From positions 248,001-312,000 of the forward strand of contig NZ_JAEKGC010000003.1 of assembly GCF_016405885.1 (NCBI RefSeq): a DNA stretch of 64,000 bases, given 5' to 3'. The translations under genes were made by a program, and so were the position numbers. A model generated the notes under the pieces. The model saw nothing but the letters and a program-made list of their open reading frames with translations, was not told the origin of the DNA and did not search any database. Every line of letters begins with the position of its first letter. Position 1 is the stretch's first letter. Below are positions 1 to 8,331 of this stretch, piece by piece. The stretch is from Arthrobacter sp. MSA 4-2. GTDB taxonomy: Bacteria > Actinomycetota > Actinomycetes > Actinomycetales > Micrococcaceae.

Positions 1-977
1 GCGCCCGGTCGATCATCCTGTGCATCGGGGGCAGTGCGCGGCGCCTTCCGATCCCGGGGGCCGAGGCTGCGGTCCTGCCCCATGAGGTGCTTTCAATGCC
101 GGAGCTTCCGGCGTCGGTCGCGGTGATCGGCGGGGGCCATACCGGTGCCCAGCTCACCACAATTTTCAATGCCCTTGGCTCGCAGGTGCTGCTCCTCGAT
201 GTCGCCCCGCGGATCCTGATGACCGAGGACGCCGACGTCTCGGCGGCCGTCACGGAGGGTTTCAGCTCACGGGGCGTCCGGGTGGAAACCGGCATCACCG
301 GGATCGATGCGATTCGACCCTCGGACGGTGCGCTGCGGCTGTCCTGGCGCACCGGCGGGCAGCCCGACGAAATCACCGTGAAGTCCGTGGTGATGGCTGC
401 GGGGTGGCCGGCGAACCTCGACGGGCTGAACCTCGAGGCCGCCTGCGTCGAGTCGACCCGCACCGCCGTGCCGGTCGACGACTACCTCCGCTCGAACGTG
501 CCGCACATCTTTGTTGCCGGTGATGCCAACGGTTCAAGCATGCTCGTGCAGGCGGCCGTGTTCGAGGGCGAGACCGCCGCAGAGAACGCGGTGCTGGGGG
601 CCAACCGCACCACTCCCCACCACCTGCTTCCCGAGGGCGGATTTACCGACCCCGACTATGCGGGCGTCGGCCTCACCGAGGCCCAGGCCCGGGCCCGCGA
701 CTCCCAGTGCCACGCCGTCGTGCTGCCCTATGCGGCGGTGGAACGCCCCATCATCGACGACCGCGAACAGGGCTTCCTCAAGCTGGTGACCGACCGGCAC
801 CGGGAGCTTATCCTCGGCGCCCACTCCGTCGGGGAGAACGCCGTGGAGGTCATCCAGGCGGTGGCCGCGGCGATGGCTGCCGGCACCGACCTCGCAACCC
901 TCGCGCGGGTGAAGTTCGCCTACCCCACCTACAGCGCCGTGATTGGCCAGGCCGCCCGCGCAGCGCTGCGGTCCTGA
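1..977 (+). CDS. FAD/NAD(P)-dependent oxidoreductase (pyridine nucleotide-disulfide oxidoreductase fold), 5' end outside window
   Basis: The frame is open from base 3 to the TGA at 975-977, so only the last 324 codons are present. Visible are the NAD-binding motif VIGGGHTG, the second FAD-contact motif HIFVAGDANG, and the C-terminal dimerisation domain (FTDPDYAGVGLTEAQAR to the end). The N-terminal FAD Rossmann motif and any redox-active cysteine pair lie outside. At the place where true disulfide reductases carry HPTxSE, this protein reads YPTYSA, so the catalytic His-Glu pair is missing. It may therefore be an NAD(P)H-dependent flavin oxidoreductase rather than a disulfide reductase. Family is secure; substrate unknown. 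Confidence 0.88.
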   Translation, partial: ARSIILCIGGSARRLPIPGAEAAVLPHEVLSMPELPASVAVIGGGHTGAQLTTIFNALGSQVLLLDVAPRILMTEDADVSAAVTEGFSSRGVRVETGITGIDAIRPSDGALRLSWRTGGQPDEITVKSVVMAAGWPANLDGLNLEAACVESTRTAVPVDDYLRSNVPHIFVAGDANGSSMLVQAAVFEGETAAENAVLGANRTTPHHLLPEGGFTDPDYAGVGLTEAQARARDSQCHAVVLPYAAVERPIIDDREQGFLKLVTDRHRELILGAHSVGENAVEVIQAVAAAMAAGTDLATLARVKFAYPTYSAVIGQAARAALRS

Positions 978-1094
978 CACCTGGACTTTTCGCAACCGGA
1001 CGGTTTCCTGACGCCCGGACGGACCCGCTGATAAAATGGAAACGCTTTCCATCTGAGGGAAAGCCCGTTCTCCGCCTCCGGATCAGGGAGAGAC

Positions 1095-1367
1095 ATGAAC
1101 ACGACCGGCAGAAAATTCACAGCCACCGAGGAATCGACAAGCAAGCACCCCCAGGACTGGGGCCGCGCCATGGCCGTCGCCATCTGCCGCCTGGGCGATA
1201 TGGCACGGGAGGCCGGGGACGACTTCGAGCACGAAGCCCTCCTGGGCGAGGACCTCCACCTTTTCGTCAAGGAAACGCACGACGGCGTCAATATCACCAT
1301 GTCGTGGACACCGAAGCGGGAGGCGCAGAAGGATCGCGTGGAGGAACCGGCGCAGCCCGCCGGCTGA
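1095..1367 (+). CDS. Small hypothetical protein, 90 aa
   Basis: ATG at 1095 follows an AGGGAG ribosome site at about 7 bases. The protein is soluble, acidic in the middle and has no signal peptide or membrane segment; a central WGRAMAVAICRLGDMAREAGDDF stretch looks helical and the C-terminus is charged and proline-rich. I do not recognise a family. It lies between the oxidoreductase and the DUF6480 gene, all on the plus strand, but gaps of 117 and 75 bases give no strong operon signal. Coding is supported by the ribosome site and amino-acid composition only. Confidence 0.6.
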   Translation: MNTTGRKFTATEESTSKHPQDWGRAMAVAICRLGDMAREAGDDFEHEALLGEDLHLFVKETHDGVNITMSWTPKREAQKDRVEEPAQPAG

Positions 1368-1442
1368 AATCCTAAGCAGACTTATCTTTATCGGGGTAGG
1401 CTAAGGATGCCCACCATCCGCTGGTCAAACCGGAGGAAAAAG

Positions 1443-1673
1443 ATGTCCGCAGCGAATCCCGACCCGAAGGACGACAACATCACCGGGCTGGAGCCCGGGG
1501 GCGGAGTACCCCCGGGGGAGACTCCCCCCGGCGAGGCGAGCACCGCCGCGCAACAGGGCCACGGCGAGGCCGGGCCCTCCAAGGGTTTCTCGCGCGCCTG
1601 GCTTGCCGTCACCGGAGTCATCGTCCTGCTGTTCCTGCTGTTTTTCGTCGGTTATATCGCCAATTTCTTCTGA
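1443..1673 (+). CDS. DUF6480 family small membrane protein
   Basis: 76 aa. A GGAGG site 5 bases before ATG 1443 selects this start over an upstream in-frame ATG at 1407. The N-terminal half carries the family hallmark ITGLEPGGGVPPGETPPGE; the C-terminal half is one hydrophobic helix (about residues 52-72, VTGVIVLLFLLFFVGYIANFF). DUF6480 proteins are short, actinobacterial and of unknown function; the proline/glycine segment probably lies in the cytoplasm with a single C-terminal anchor. A hairpin with a T-rich tail follows at 1701-1726. Confidence 0.82.
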   Translation: MSAANPDPKDDNITGLEPGGGVPPGETPPGEASTAAQQGHGEAGPSKGFSRAWLAVTGVIVLLFLLFFVGYIANFF

Positions 1674-1700
1674 CCGCACCCCGCGGCGCGGCCCCGACGG

Positions 1701-1726
1701 AGCCCCAGCCCCGGGGGGCTTTTCTT
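1701..1726 (+). terminator. Intrinsic terminator after the DUF6480 gene
   Basis: AGCCCC (1701-1706) pairs with GGGGCT (1715-1720) around an 8-base loop and is followed directly by TTTCTT. It separates the DUF6480 gene from the iron-regulated gene downstream. Confidence 0.6.
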
Positions 1727-1734
1727 AAGCGGCC

Positions 1735-1753
1735 TAAGCTTAGGCTACCCTTA
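1735..1753 (+). promoter_or_regulatory. DtxR/IdeR iron box
   Basis: The 19-mer at 1735-1753 matches the DtxR/IdeR consensus (TWAGGTTAGSCTWACCTWA) at 17 of 19 positions, mismatching only at positions 5 and 14. It lies about 54 bases before the start codon of a siderophore-binding lipoprotein gene, the usual arrangement for iron-dependent repression. Confidence 0.82.
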
Positions 1754-1806
1754 CTTCTGTCCTGATCGAAAGACCCCGAAGGGTCACCCAGAAGTCAAGG
1801 AGCCCC

Positions 1807-2856
1807 ATGGCCCCCCTCCGCACGCGCGCCCTCCTGGCGGCCGCTGCCGTCCTGTCCGTTTCGGCCTGCTCCACCGGCCCCGCCTCGGGAGAGTCGGCCG
1901 GATCCGGCGGGAATGAGGCAGGGGCGGCGGATGCCTTCCCTGTCACCATCGAGCATGCCCTGGGCGAGACCGTCCTTGAGGAAAAGCCCGAGCGGGTGGC
2001 GACGGTCTCCTGGGTGAACGCCGATGTCTCCCTCGCCCTTGGAGTCGTTCCGGTGGGGATGCCCACCGACACCTACGGCGGGAACGATAAGGGTTCGACC
2101 CCGTGGAAGGACGCGAAGCTGGAGGAGCTCGGAGCTTCGATCGGCAGCGAGGACGCCCCCGTCCAGTACTCGGAGACCGACGGCCTGCCCTTCGATGACA
2201 TCGCGGCCACCGACCCGGACGTCATCCTCGCCGCCTACTCCGGGCTGTCGCAGGAGGACTACGACACGCTGAGCGACATCGCCCCGGTCGTTGCCTACCC
2301 CGAGACTGCCTATGGCACGGCGTGGCAGGACTCGACCCGCCTCGTGGGAGAGGCACTGGGCCTCTCTGAGCAGGCCGAGGACCTTGTCGCCGACACCGAG
2401 AAGGCCATCGAGGATGCCGCAGCCGACTACCCCCAGCTTGAGGGGAAAAGCTTCATCTACGGCACCCTCGACCCCGCCGGAGCGGAGCCGGTCAGCCTCT
2501 ACACCGCAAACGACAACCGCCCCAGGTTCCTGTCCTCGCTGGGCATGAAGGAGGCCGAGGTCATCAGCAGTGCCGCGGAGGGGTCCGATGAATTCTTCAT
2601 CCCCTGGTCCGCCGAGCGGGCCAACGAACTGGAATCGGATGTCTTCGTCACCTGGGTGCCTGACGAAACCACGAAGGACGCCATTGCCACCGACCCGCTG
2701 CTCGGCCAGATTCCCGCCGTCAAGTCGGGTGCGCTCGTGGCCGACAGCGACAACACCCTCACCCTGTCCATCTCGGCGGCCAGCCCACTGAGCCTGCCCT
2801 GGGCCCTGGAGGAGTTCCTCCCGCTGCTGGGCGATGCGGTGGACAACGCCGGATAG
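1807..2856 (+). CDS. Iron-siderophore ABC transporter substrate-binding lipoprotein
   Basis: 349 aa. The first 21 residues form a lipoprotein signal ending in the lipobox VSAC (Cys21), followed by a Ser/Gly-rich linker and a FecB/FepB-type periplasmic-binding fold starting VTIEHALGETVLEEKPERVATVSW. An AAGGAG site precedes ATG 1807. An iron box with 17 of 19 consensus matches lies upstream, so expression is expected when iron is scarce. The protein should capture ferric siderophores outside the membrane and deliver them to a FecCD-type permease. No permease or ATPase gene is adjacent, so it must pair with one elsewhere. Confidence 0.93.
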   Translation: MAPLRTRALLAAAAVLSVSACSTGPASGESAGSGGNEAGAADAFPVTIEHALGETVLEEKPERVATVSWVNADVSLALGVVPVGMPTDTYGGNDKGSTPWKDAKLEELGASIGSEDAPVQYSETDGLPFDDIAATDPDVILAAYSGLSQEDYDTLSDIAPVVAYPETAYGTAWQDSTRLVGEALGLSEQAEDLVADTEKAIEDAAADYPQLEGKSFIYGTLDPAGAEPVSLYTANDNRPRFLSSLGMKEAEVISSAAEGSDEFFIPWSAERANELESDVFVTWVPDETTKDAIATDPLLGQIPAVKSGALVADSDNTLTLSISAASPLSLPWALEEFLPLLGDAVDNAG

Positions 2857-2933
2857 CCGCCGGAGGGCGCCGGGACGGGCCATTGCCCATCCCGGCGATC
2901 TGGGCTGAAATGGTAAAAACGAACGGAGCAGCC

Positions 2934-3239
2934 ATGGCCCAGCTTGATATCAACGAACTGCAGGACGCGACGGCGTGGGACAGCGAGGGCACCAAACTCG
3001 GTGCCGTCAATGAGGTCCACCTTGGGAAGTCCTCGGGAGCGCCGGGCTGGGTCACCGTCTCGCTGGGCCTGCTGAACACCCGGGAGCACTTCGTTCCGCT
3101 GGCCGGCTCGCGGTTCGAGGGGGGCGACCTCCACCTCGGGTGGACCCGGGACAGAATCAGCGACGCCCCCGAGGTGGCCGGCGACAAGGAGCTTTCCGCC
3201 GAAGAGGAACGCCTGCTGGGCGACTATTACGGGCTGTAG
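2934..3239 (+). CDS. PRC-barrel domain protein
   Basis: 101 aa; GGAG 5 bases before ATG 2934 favours this start over an in-frame upstream ATG at 2883. The N-terminal about 80 residues (DATAWDSEGTKLGAVNEVHLG ... HFVPLAG) match a PRC-barrel, a small beta fold found in the photosynthetic reaction centre H subunit, in RimM and in many stress-related actinobacterial proteins. The C-terminal tail (DAPEVAGDKELSAEEERLLGDYYGL) is the typical dehydration/stress-class ending. Function is not known beyond a likely protein- or RNA-interaction role. It converges on the ChaB-like gene 30 bases away. Confidence 0.85.
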   Translation: MAQLDINELQDATAWDSEGTKLGAVNEVHLGKSSGAPGWVTVSLGLLNTREHFVPLAGSRFEGGDLHLGWTRDRISDAPEVAGDKELSAEEERLLGDYYGL

Positions 3240-3269
3240 CGGGCGGCGCGGCGGCCAGTCAGTGCGCCG

Positions 3270-3701
3270 TCAGCGCGCCTCGGACTTCCGGGCCCTGCGG
3301 GTGGAGGCGTCGTTGGCCTTCTGCAGCGCGTCGACGAGTTCGTCCTTCGTCATTGTGGACCGGCCCGGCACGTCGAGCCGCTTCGCCAGGTCGTAGAGGT
3401 GGGCCTTGGACGCGTTCGCATCGACCCCGCCGGCCGTATCGCGGGAGGAGTCGGCACCGCCTTCGGCCCGGGCATCGGAGGGGCCGTTCTTCTCCTTCGG
3501 CTCCCAGTGATCGCCCACTTTCTCGTGGGTGTGCTTCAGCGCCGCGAACGCGGTGCGGTGCGCCCGCTCACCGTCGCCGTACTGCTCCTCGGCTGACTCC
3601 AGCGTCCGGGCGAAGGTGGCCTGGGCGGCGCCGCCCGAGCGCTGCAGCGTGCTGGGCAGCTCGTCCTTCGTGACCCTGCGTTTTCCCTTGTCTCCTGCCA
3701 T
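3270..3701 (-). CDS. ChaB family protein with C-terminal Rho-N/SAP-like motif
   Basis: 143 aa. A GGAGG site precedes ATG at 3701; an in-frame upstream extension to 3908 has non-coding character. Residues 1-60 (DELPSTLQRSGGAAQATFARTLESAEEQYGDGERAHRTAFAALKH) fit the ChaB fold, named for a proposed regulator of the ChaA cation antiporter. A charged linker leads to a helix-extended-helix motif (KAHLYDLAKRLDVPGRSTMTKDELVDALQ) like the N-terminal domain of Rho, suggesting nucleic-acid binding. No antiporter gene is nearby, so the cation-transport link is weak here. Confidence 0.82.
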   Translation of the reverse strand: MAGDKGKRRVTKDELPSTLQRSGGAAQATFARTLESAEEQYGDGERAHRTAFAALKHTHEKVGDHWEPKEKNGPSDARAEGGADSSRDTAGGVDANASKAHLYDLAKRLDVPGRSTMTKDELVDALQKANDASTRRARKSEAR

Positions 3702-3733
3702 CGGTGTCCCTCCTCCGGGTGCGTGCCTTAATC

Positions 3734-4708
3734 CTAGGCCGGTGCCGGCTGCCTGTCCGGGTCGGCGAGCCGGGCGAGGTAGCGGACGAGTTCCCGCGGA
3801 GCCGACAGCGGCGCCCCGGCCTCCACCACGGCGTTGTAGTTGGTGTTCGTGTTGACGTCGTAGGTCACCACCCTCCCGTCGACAGTCTCGATGAACTCGA
3901 TGCCGCACACCTCAAGGTGGTTCCGCCGGGCGAAGTCGGAGTACGCGGTGATGATCGGGGAGTCGAACCCCTCCCTTAGGGAGAACAGCTGCTGGCCGGG
4001 TTCCGGCGCAATGGTGGCCCCCGGCGGCAGAACCGGCCGGCCCGTCGCCGGGTCGATGGCGCAGGCATCGGCGGGGCAGAGCTGGAACCCGCCGCGCGCG
4101 GTGTCGGCCTTGATCGCATAGATGAAGCGCCCGCCGACGAGTTCGACGCGGGTGATGAAGGGCTCGGCGGCCTGCAGGTATTCCTGCACCAGGGTGATTC
4201 CGTCTTGGGGCTCCTCGAAGCCCGGGGACGCGACGTAGTCGGCCAGTTCCGTGTGGGAGTCGAACTTCCGCACCCCCAGGCCCTTGCCGCCCTGGTTGTG
4301 TTTGAGGATGAACGGCGCCTCGAAGGCCTCCGCCGCTTCGAGGATGCGCTGCCGTCCGATGGCCGCCACCGTGCGGGGCGTGTCGATCCCGGCGGCCCGA
4401 AGCGCCGTGAGCTGGTCCACCTTGCTCATCTCCAGCTCCAGCACCCGCCGCCCGTTGACCGTCCGGCGGCCGGAGGCCTCGAGCCAGGACAGCACCGCGC
4501 GGGCGTAATCCTTCGACAGGCCGTGACCGCGGGTGTGGGCCGAGGCGCTGATCCGGGACCAGAAGATCCCCTCGGGCGGCACGCCGTCCAAGTCGAGCAC
4601 TCCATCGGTGAGCACCCACTCCACCACCTCGACGCCCTCCTGCTCGAACGCCCGGGCGAAGGGCGGAAACCAGTCCGGATTCTCATGGAGCGCGTAGATG
4701 GTCTTCAT
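3734..4708 (-). CDS. ATP-grasp carboxylate-amine ligase (RimK/glutathione-synthetase-like), substrate unknown
   Basis: 324 aa, started by ATG 4708 behind GGAGG. Residues 95-300 form an ATP-grasp domain: phosphate-loop FILKHNQGGKGLGV (about 133-146), hinge VQEYLQ, and the metal-binding DVNTNTNYN (284-292). ATP-grasp enzymes activate a carboxylate as acyl phosphate and join it to an amine or thiol. The N-terminal domain (residues 1-90) resembles those proteins annotated as alpha-L-glutamate ligases, but no ribosomal protein, F420 or peptide-precursor gene is next to it. It lies 32 bases upstream of the ChaB-like gene on the same strand. Confidence 0.8.
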   Translation of the reverse strand: MKTIYALHENPDWFPPFARAFEQEGVEVVEWVLTDGVLDLDGVPPEGIFWSRISASAHTRGHGLSKDYARAVLSWLEASGRRTVNGRRVLELEMSKVDQLTALRAAGIDTPRTVAAIGRQRILEAAEAFEAPFILKHNQGGKGLGVRKFDSHTELADYVASPGFEEPQDGITLVQEYLQAAEPFITRVELVGGRFIYAIKADTARGGFQLCPADACAIDPATGRPVLPPGATIAPEPGQQLFSLREGFDSPIITAYSDFARRNHLEVCGIEFIETVDGRVVTYDVNTNTNYNAVVEAGAPLSAPRELVRYLARLADPDRQPAPA

Positions 4709-4812
4709 AGGTCCTCCCGCGGCGTGGGTGATCGGGTTCCGCCCATCCTAGCCGGGCGCGGCATCCCGCCGGACCGGCGGGCCCAGGGCGCCGGGCCTCC
4801 TAGACTGGAACC

Positions 4813-6456
4813 ATGACTGCAACACTCGTGGCCAAGTCCCTCGCCGGCGGCCACGGCCACCGGGTCCTGTTCACCGACCTCGACCTCACGGTGTCCCCGG
4901 GGGAGGTCGTCGGGGTGGTCGGGGCGAACGGCGCGGGCAAGTCGACGCTGCTGCGGCTGTTGGCCGGCGCCGACGCTCCCGCCGCCGGTTCGGTGCGCAC
5001 GGCCCCCGCGGACGCGTTCGTCGGCTGGCTGCCCCAGGAGCACGAGCGGATCACCGGGGAGACCGTCGCGGCCTATCTGGCCCGCCGGACCGGGGCGACC
5101 GCCGCGACGGCGGCCATGGAGCAGGCGGCGGAGGCGCTGGGATCGGGAACCCGCCAGGCGGAGGACACCTATGCGTCCGCGCTCGATCACTGGCTGGCCT
5201 CCGGCGCCGCGGACCTCGAGGAGCGTATCCCGCCGGTGCTGGCCGACCTTGCGGTGGGTGTGGCCCCGGATGCCCTGATGACCTCCCTGTCGGGCGGCCA
5301 GCTTGCCCGCGTCGCCCTGGCGGCGCTGCTGCTCAGCCGCTTCGACCTGGTGCTGCTCGATGAGCCGACCAACGACCTTGACCTCGACGGCCTCGCCCGC
5401 CTCGAGTCGTTCATCCAGAACCTCCGCGGCGGCGTGGTGCTCGTCTCCCATGACCGGGAGTTCCTGGCCCGCTGCGTCACCACGGTGGTCGAGCTCGATC
5501 TGGCCCAGAACCAGGTGGCCGTGTACGACGGCGGGTACGACGCCTTCCTCGAGGAGCGGGCGGTGGCCCGGCGCCACGCCCGGGAGGCCTACGAGGAGTT
5601 CGCCGACAGGAAGTCGGACCTCCTGGCCCGGGCCCGGACCCAGCGGGAGTGGAGCTCCCAGGGGGTGCGCAACGCCATGAAGAAGAATCCCGACAATGAC
5701 AAGATCCGCCGCCGGGCCAGCATGGAGTCCTCCGAGAAGCAGGCCCAGAAGGTCCGGCAGATGGAGTCGCGCATCGCCCGCCTCGATGAGGTGGAGGAAC
5801 CCCGCAAGGAGTGGCAGCTCCAGTTCAGCATCGGCGCCGCCCCGCGGTCCAGTTCGGTCGCGGCGACCCTGAACCAGGCGACCGTCCGGCGAGGCGCCTT
5901 CACGCTCGGTCCAGTGTCCCTGCAGGTCAACGGCGGTGAGCGCATCGGCATCACCGGGCCCAACGGCGCCGGGAAATCCACCCTGCTGCGCCTCCTGCTC
6001 GGCCACGAGGCCCCCGCGGAGGGCACGGCGGCCCTGGGCGCCAGCGTGGCCGTGGGCGAGATCGACCAGGCCCGCCGCCTGCTCGACGAGGAGGCGCCCC
6101 TGGGGGACGCGTTCGAACGCCTGATGCCGCAGCTGAGCCAGGCCGAGGTTCGTACCCTCCTGGCGAAGTTCGGGCTGAAGGCTGACCAGACCGGGGCCCG
6201 GGTGGGCTCGCTCTCGCCCGGCGAACGGACCCGGGCGGGGCTGGCGCTGCTTCAGGCCCGCGGGGTCAACCTCCTGGTCCTCGACGAACCGACGAACCAC
6301 CTTGACCTTCCGGCCATCGAACAGCTCGAATCGGCCCTCGAGGGCTACTCCGGGGCCCTTCTCCTTGTCTCACACGACCGCAGGCTGCTGGAGAACGTCC
6401 GCCTCGACACCCGGTGGGAGGTCGACGGCGGCCAGGTCCGGGTCCGCCCCGCCTGA
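4813..6456 (+). CDS. ABC-F family ATP-binding protein
   Basis: 547 aa with two ABC ATPase domains and no membrane segments. Domain 1: Walker A GANGAGKST (37-45), signature LSGGQLAR (about 159), Walker B LVLLDEPTNDLDLDG. Domain 2: GPNGAGKST (about 382-390), signature LSPGERTR, LVLDEPTNHLDL. A charged helical linker (about residues 245-335) is the P-site tRNA interaction region of this class. ABC-F proteins act on the ribosome as translation factors or protect it from antibiotics; the sequence does not show which. A TAGACT -10-like hexamer ends 6 bases before ATG 4813 and no ribosome site is seen, so the mRNA may be leaderless. Confidence 0.93.
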   Translation: MTATLVAKSLAGGHGHRVLFTDLDLTVSPGEVVGVVGANGAGKSTLLRLLAGADAPAAGSVRTAPADAFVGWLPQEHERITGETVAAYLARRTGATAATAAMEQAAEALGSGTRQAEDTYASALDHWLASGAADLEERIPPVLADLAVGVAPDALMTSLSGGQLARVALAALLLSRFDLVLLDEPTNDLDLDGLARLESFIQNLRGGVVLVSHDREFLARCVTTVVELDLAQNQVAVYDGGYDAFLEERAVARRHAREAYEEFADRKSDLLARARTQREWSSQGVRNAMKKNPDNDKIRRRASMESSEKQAQKVRQMESRIARLDEVEEPRKEWQLQFSIGAAPRSSSVAATLNQATVRRGAFTLGPVSLQVNGGERIGITGPNGAGKSTLLRLLLGHEAPAEGTAALGASVAVGEIDQARRLLDEEAPLGDAFERLMPQLSQAEVRTLLAKFGLKADQTGARVGSLSPGERTRAGLALLQARGVNLLVLDEPTNHLDLPAIEQLESALEGYSGALLLVSHDRRLLENVRLDTRWEVDGGQVRVRPA

Positions 6457-6491
6457 GCCGGGCCCGGGATACCTCCGATCGCGGCGTCCGG

Positions 6492-6830
6492 CTAGCTCTC
6501 CGGGTCATACCCGAACTCGCGGAGCTCCTGCGGGCAACGGCAGACCACCGCGATCCTTCGAGCCCACTCGAGCGCGTCCCCGCGCGTCGGCAGTTCGAGC
6601 ACGAGGAACCCGCCCGTGAGCTGAGAGCCCGGATAGAGTTCGGTGCCCACCGAGCCGTCGGCGGAGACCAGCACGGCATCGACCTGCTCGTTGATTCCCC
6701 CGCCGAAGACGTAGACTCCGGCATCCTTCGCCTCCTGGATCAGGGCGTGGGACTCGGCGGAGACGATCGGGAATTCCTCGGCGCTGACCACCATGGCGTC
6801 GCTCGGGAAGGAGATGAGGTATTTGGTCAT
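6492..6830 (-). CDS. YciI-like (YCII-related) domain protein
   Basis: 112 aa, starting MTKYLISFPSDAMVV at ATG 6830; an upstream in-frame extension to 6986 runs into the terC coding region and is rejected. The C-terminal half (QLTGGFLVLELPTRGDALEWARR ... ELREFGYDP) is the YCII signature, a dimeric alpha-beta barrel related to muconolactone isomerases and to the DGPF proteins often encoded beside ECF sigma factors. No sigma factor is adjacent. Enzymatic function unknown. It lies between the converging ABC-F gene and terC. Confidence 0.85.
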   Translation of the reverse strand: MTKYLISFPSDAMVVSAEEFPIVSAESHALIQEAKDAGVYVFGGGINEQVDAVLVSADGSVGTELYPGSQLTGGFLVLELPTRGDALEWARRIAVVCRCPQELREFGYDPES

Positions 6831-6921
6831 GTCCCGATGGTGCCCGGCCGGCGGGCCGCCCGCAACGGTTGGAGGCGCATCGAGGACCGGCGCGCCGTCC
6901 CTCTCCGCCTGGCGGGTACCG

Positions 6922-8118
6922 CTAGCGGCCGGGCTCGCGGGCGAGGGCCTTGTCGTGCTCGGCATGCGCCCTGCCGATGAGCTCAAGGAACTCGGTCTCG
7001 TTGCGGATCAGGCGCTTGTACTTCTCCGGAAGCCGCTTCAGGTCCGCCTCCTCGGCGCACAGCTTCGCGTAGATCCGTTCGCGCTCGACGATGTCGGTCT
7101 CGTAGTTGAGGTCGAGGTAGTCGGTGGCATGGCGCCGGGCACCGGAGACGGCGTTCTTCGCCTTGCCCTTGGGGCTGTAGACCGAGGCCAGGACCGTCAT
7201 CAGGAGGACTCCGAGGATGACGCTGAGGGACACCCCGGTGCTGACCTCCACCACGGGCACCTCCTCACCGTCGTTGATGAACGGGAGGTTGTTCTCGTGC
7301 AGCGCGTGCAGGATCAGCTTGACGCCGATGAACCCGAGGATCACGGCCAGGCCGTAGGAAAGGTAGATCAGGCGGTCAAGCAGCCCGTCGATGAGGAAGA
7401 ACAGCTGGCGCAGGCCCATCAGGGAGAACGCGGTGGCGGTGAAGACGATGAACACGTTCTGCGTGAGCCCGAAGATCGCCGGGATGGAGTCAAGCGCGAA
7501 CAGGATGTCCGTTCCGCCGATGGCGATCATGACCAGCAGCATCGGGGTCAGGACCCGCTTGCCGTTCTCGATGGTGAACAGCTTGTCGCCGTCGTAGTGG
7601 TTCGACGCCGGGAGGAACCGGCGGGCCAGGCGCACCATCGCCGGCTCGGTGTCGTCGTCGTGCCCGCCGGGCTTCAGCAGGTTCCCGGCGGTGAGGAGCA
7701 GGATCAGTCCGAAGATGTAGAACACCCAGGCGAACGAGTTGATCAGCGCCGCCCCGAGAAAGATGAAGCCGGTGCGGGCGATGAGGGAGAAGACGATGCC
7801 GAACAGCAGCACCTTCTGCTGGTCGGCCCGCGGCACGCGGAAACTCGACATGATGATCAGGAACACGAACAGGTTGTCCACGGACAGCGCTTTTTCGGTG
7901 ATGTAGCCGGCGAAGTACTCGGTGCCGGCGGTGGGACCGCCGAACACCAGGATGCCCAACCCGAAAAGGACGGCGATTCCCACATAGATTGAGGACCAGA
8001 TCGCCGATTCCCGCAGGGTCGGCGTGTGTGCCTTGCGGACATGGAAGAAGAAGTCGAAGGCCAGCAGGCCCACAATCCCGATGACCGTGACGACCCAGAC
8101 GAAAAACGGAACATCCAT
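6922..8118 (-). CDS. TerC family integral membrane protein
   Basis: 398 aa with about nine hydrophobic helices. Hallmarks are EYFAGYITEKALSVDNLFVFLIIMSSFRVP near residue 68-97 and the repeat GGTDILFALDSIPAIFGLTQ around residue 208, with conserved acidic residues in both halves. TerC/Alx proteins are linked to tellurium resistance and to manganese export or metalation of exocytoplasmic enzymes. The last about 75 residues are cytoplasmic and highly charged. A GGAAGGAAG stretch lies about 10 bases before ATG 8118. I looked for a yybP-ykoY-type manganese riboswitch in the 213-base leader and did not recognise one. Confidence 0.93.
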   Translation of the reverse strand: MDVPFFVWVVTVIGIVGLLAFDFFFHVRKAHTPTLRESAIWSSIYVGIAVLFGLGILVFGGPTAGTEYFAGYITEKALSVDNLFVFLIIMSSFRVPRADQQKVLLFGIVFSLIARTGFIFLGAALINSFAWVFYIFGLILLLTAGNLLKPGGHDDDTEPAMVRLARRFLPASNHYDGDKLFTIENGKRVLTPMLLVMIAIGGTDILFALDSIPAIFGLTQNVFIVFTATAFSLMGLRQLFFLIDGLLDRLIYLSYGLAVILGFIGVKLILHALHENNLPFINDGEEVPVVEVSTGVSLSVILGVLLMTVLASVYSPKGKAKNAVSGARRHATDYLDLNYETDIVERERIYAKLCAEEADLKRLPEKYKRLIRNETEFLELIGRAHAEHDKALAREPGR

Positions 8119-8220
8119 CCGTACGTACTTCCTTCCCAGAGGCGGAGCGCCGGCCCACGGCCGGCAGGCTTCAACGATACTGGGACGGACTTACCCGGCG
8201 CCGCCGGGTCGGGAAACATG

Positions 8221-8259
8221 ACGGAGCCCGCAGGGTGCGGGCACCGCTGCGGGCTCCGT
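8221..8259 (-). terminator. Strong hairpin terminator after the AMIN-like gene
   Basis: Thirteen bases at 8221-8233 pair perfectly with 8247-8259, and the 13-base interior itself folds (GGTGC/GCACC), giving an 18-bp stem with one bulged G. On the minus strand the hairpin follows the gene ending at 8332, and CATGTTTCCC comes after it. It isolates that gene from terC. Confidence 0.7.
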
Positions 8260-8331
8260 TGGATGCCCGGTCCGGATGGGCCACCCGGGTGGGGCCGGAG
8301 GCGGATCACCACCCCCGGCCGCAACCCGGCG

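Noticed and set aside
1395..1410. TAGGCTAAG resembling half of an iron box upstream of the DUF6480 gene
   Set aside because: Only about half of the 19 consensus positions match and there is no opposite half-site.
8119..8331. Possible manganese (yybP-ykoY) riboswitch upstream of terC
   Set aside because: The only structure is the terminator hairpin of the upstream gene; I could not find the paired conserved loops of that riboswitch.
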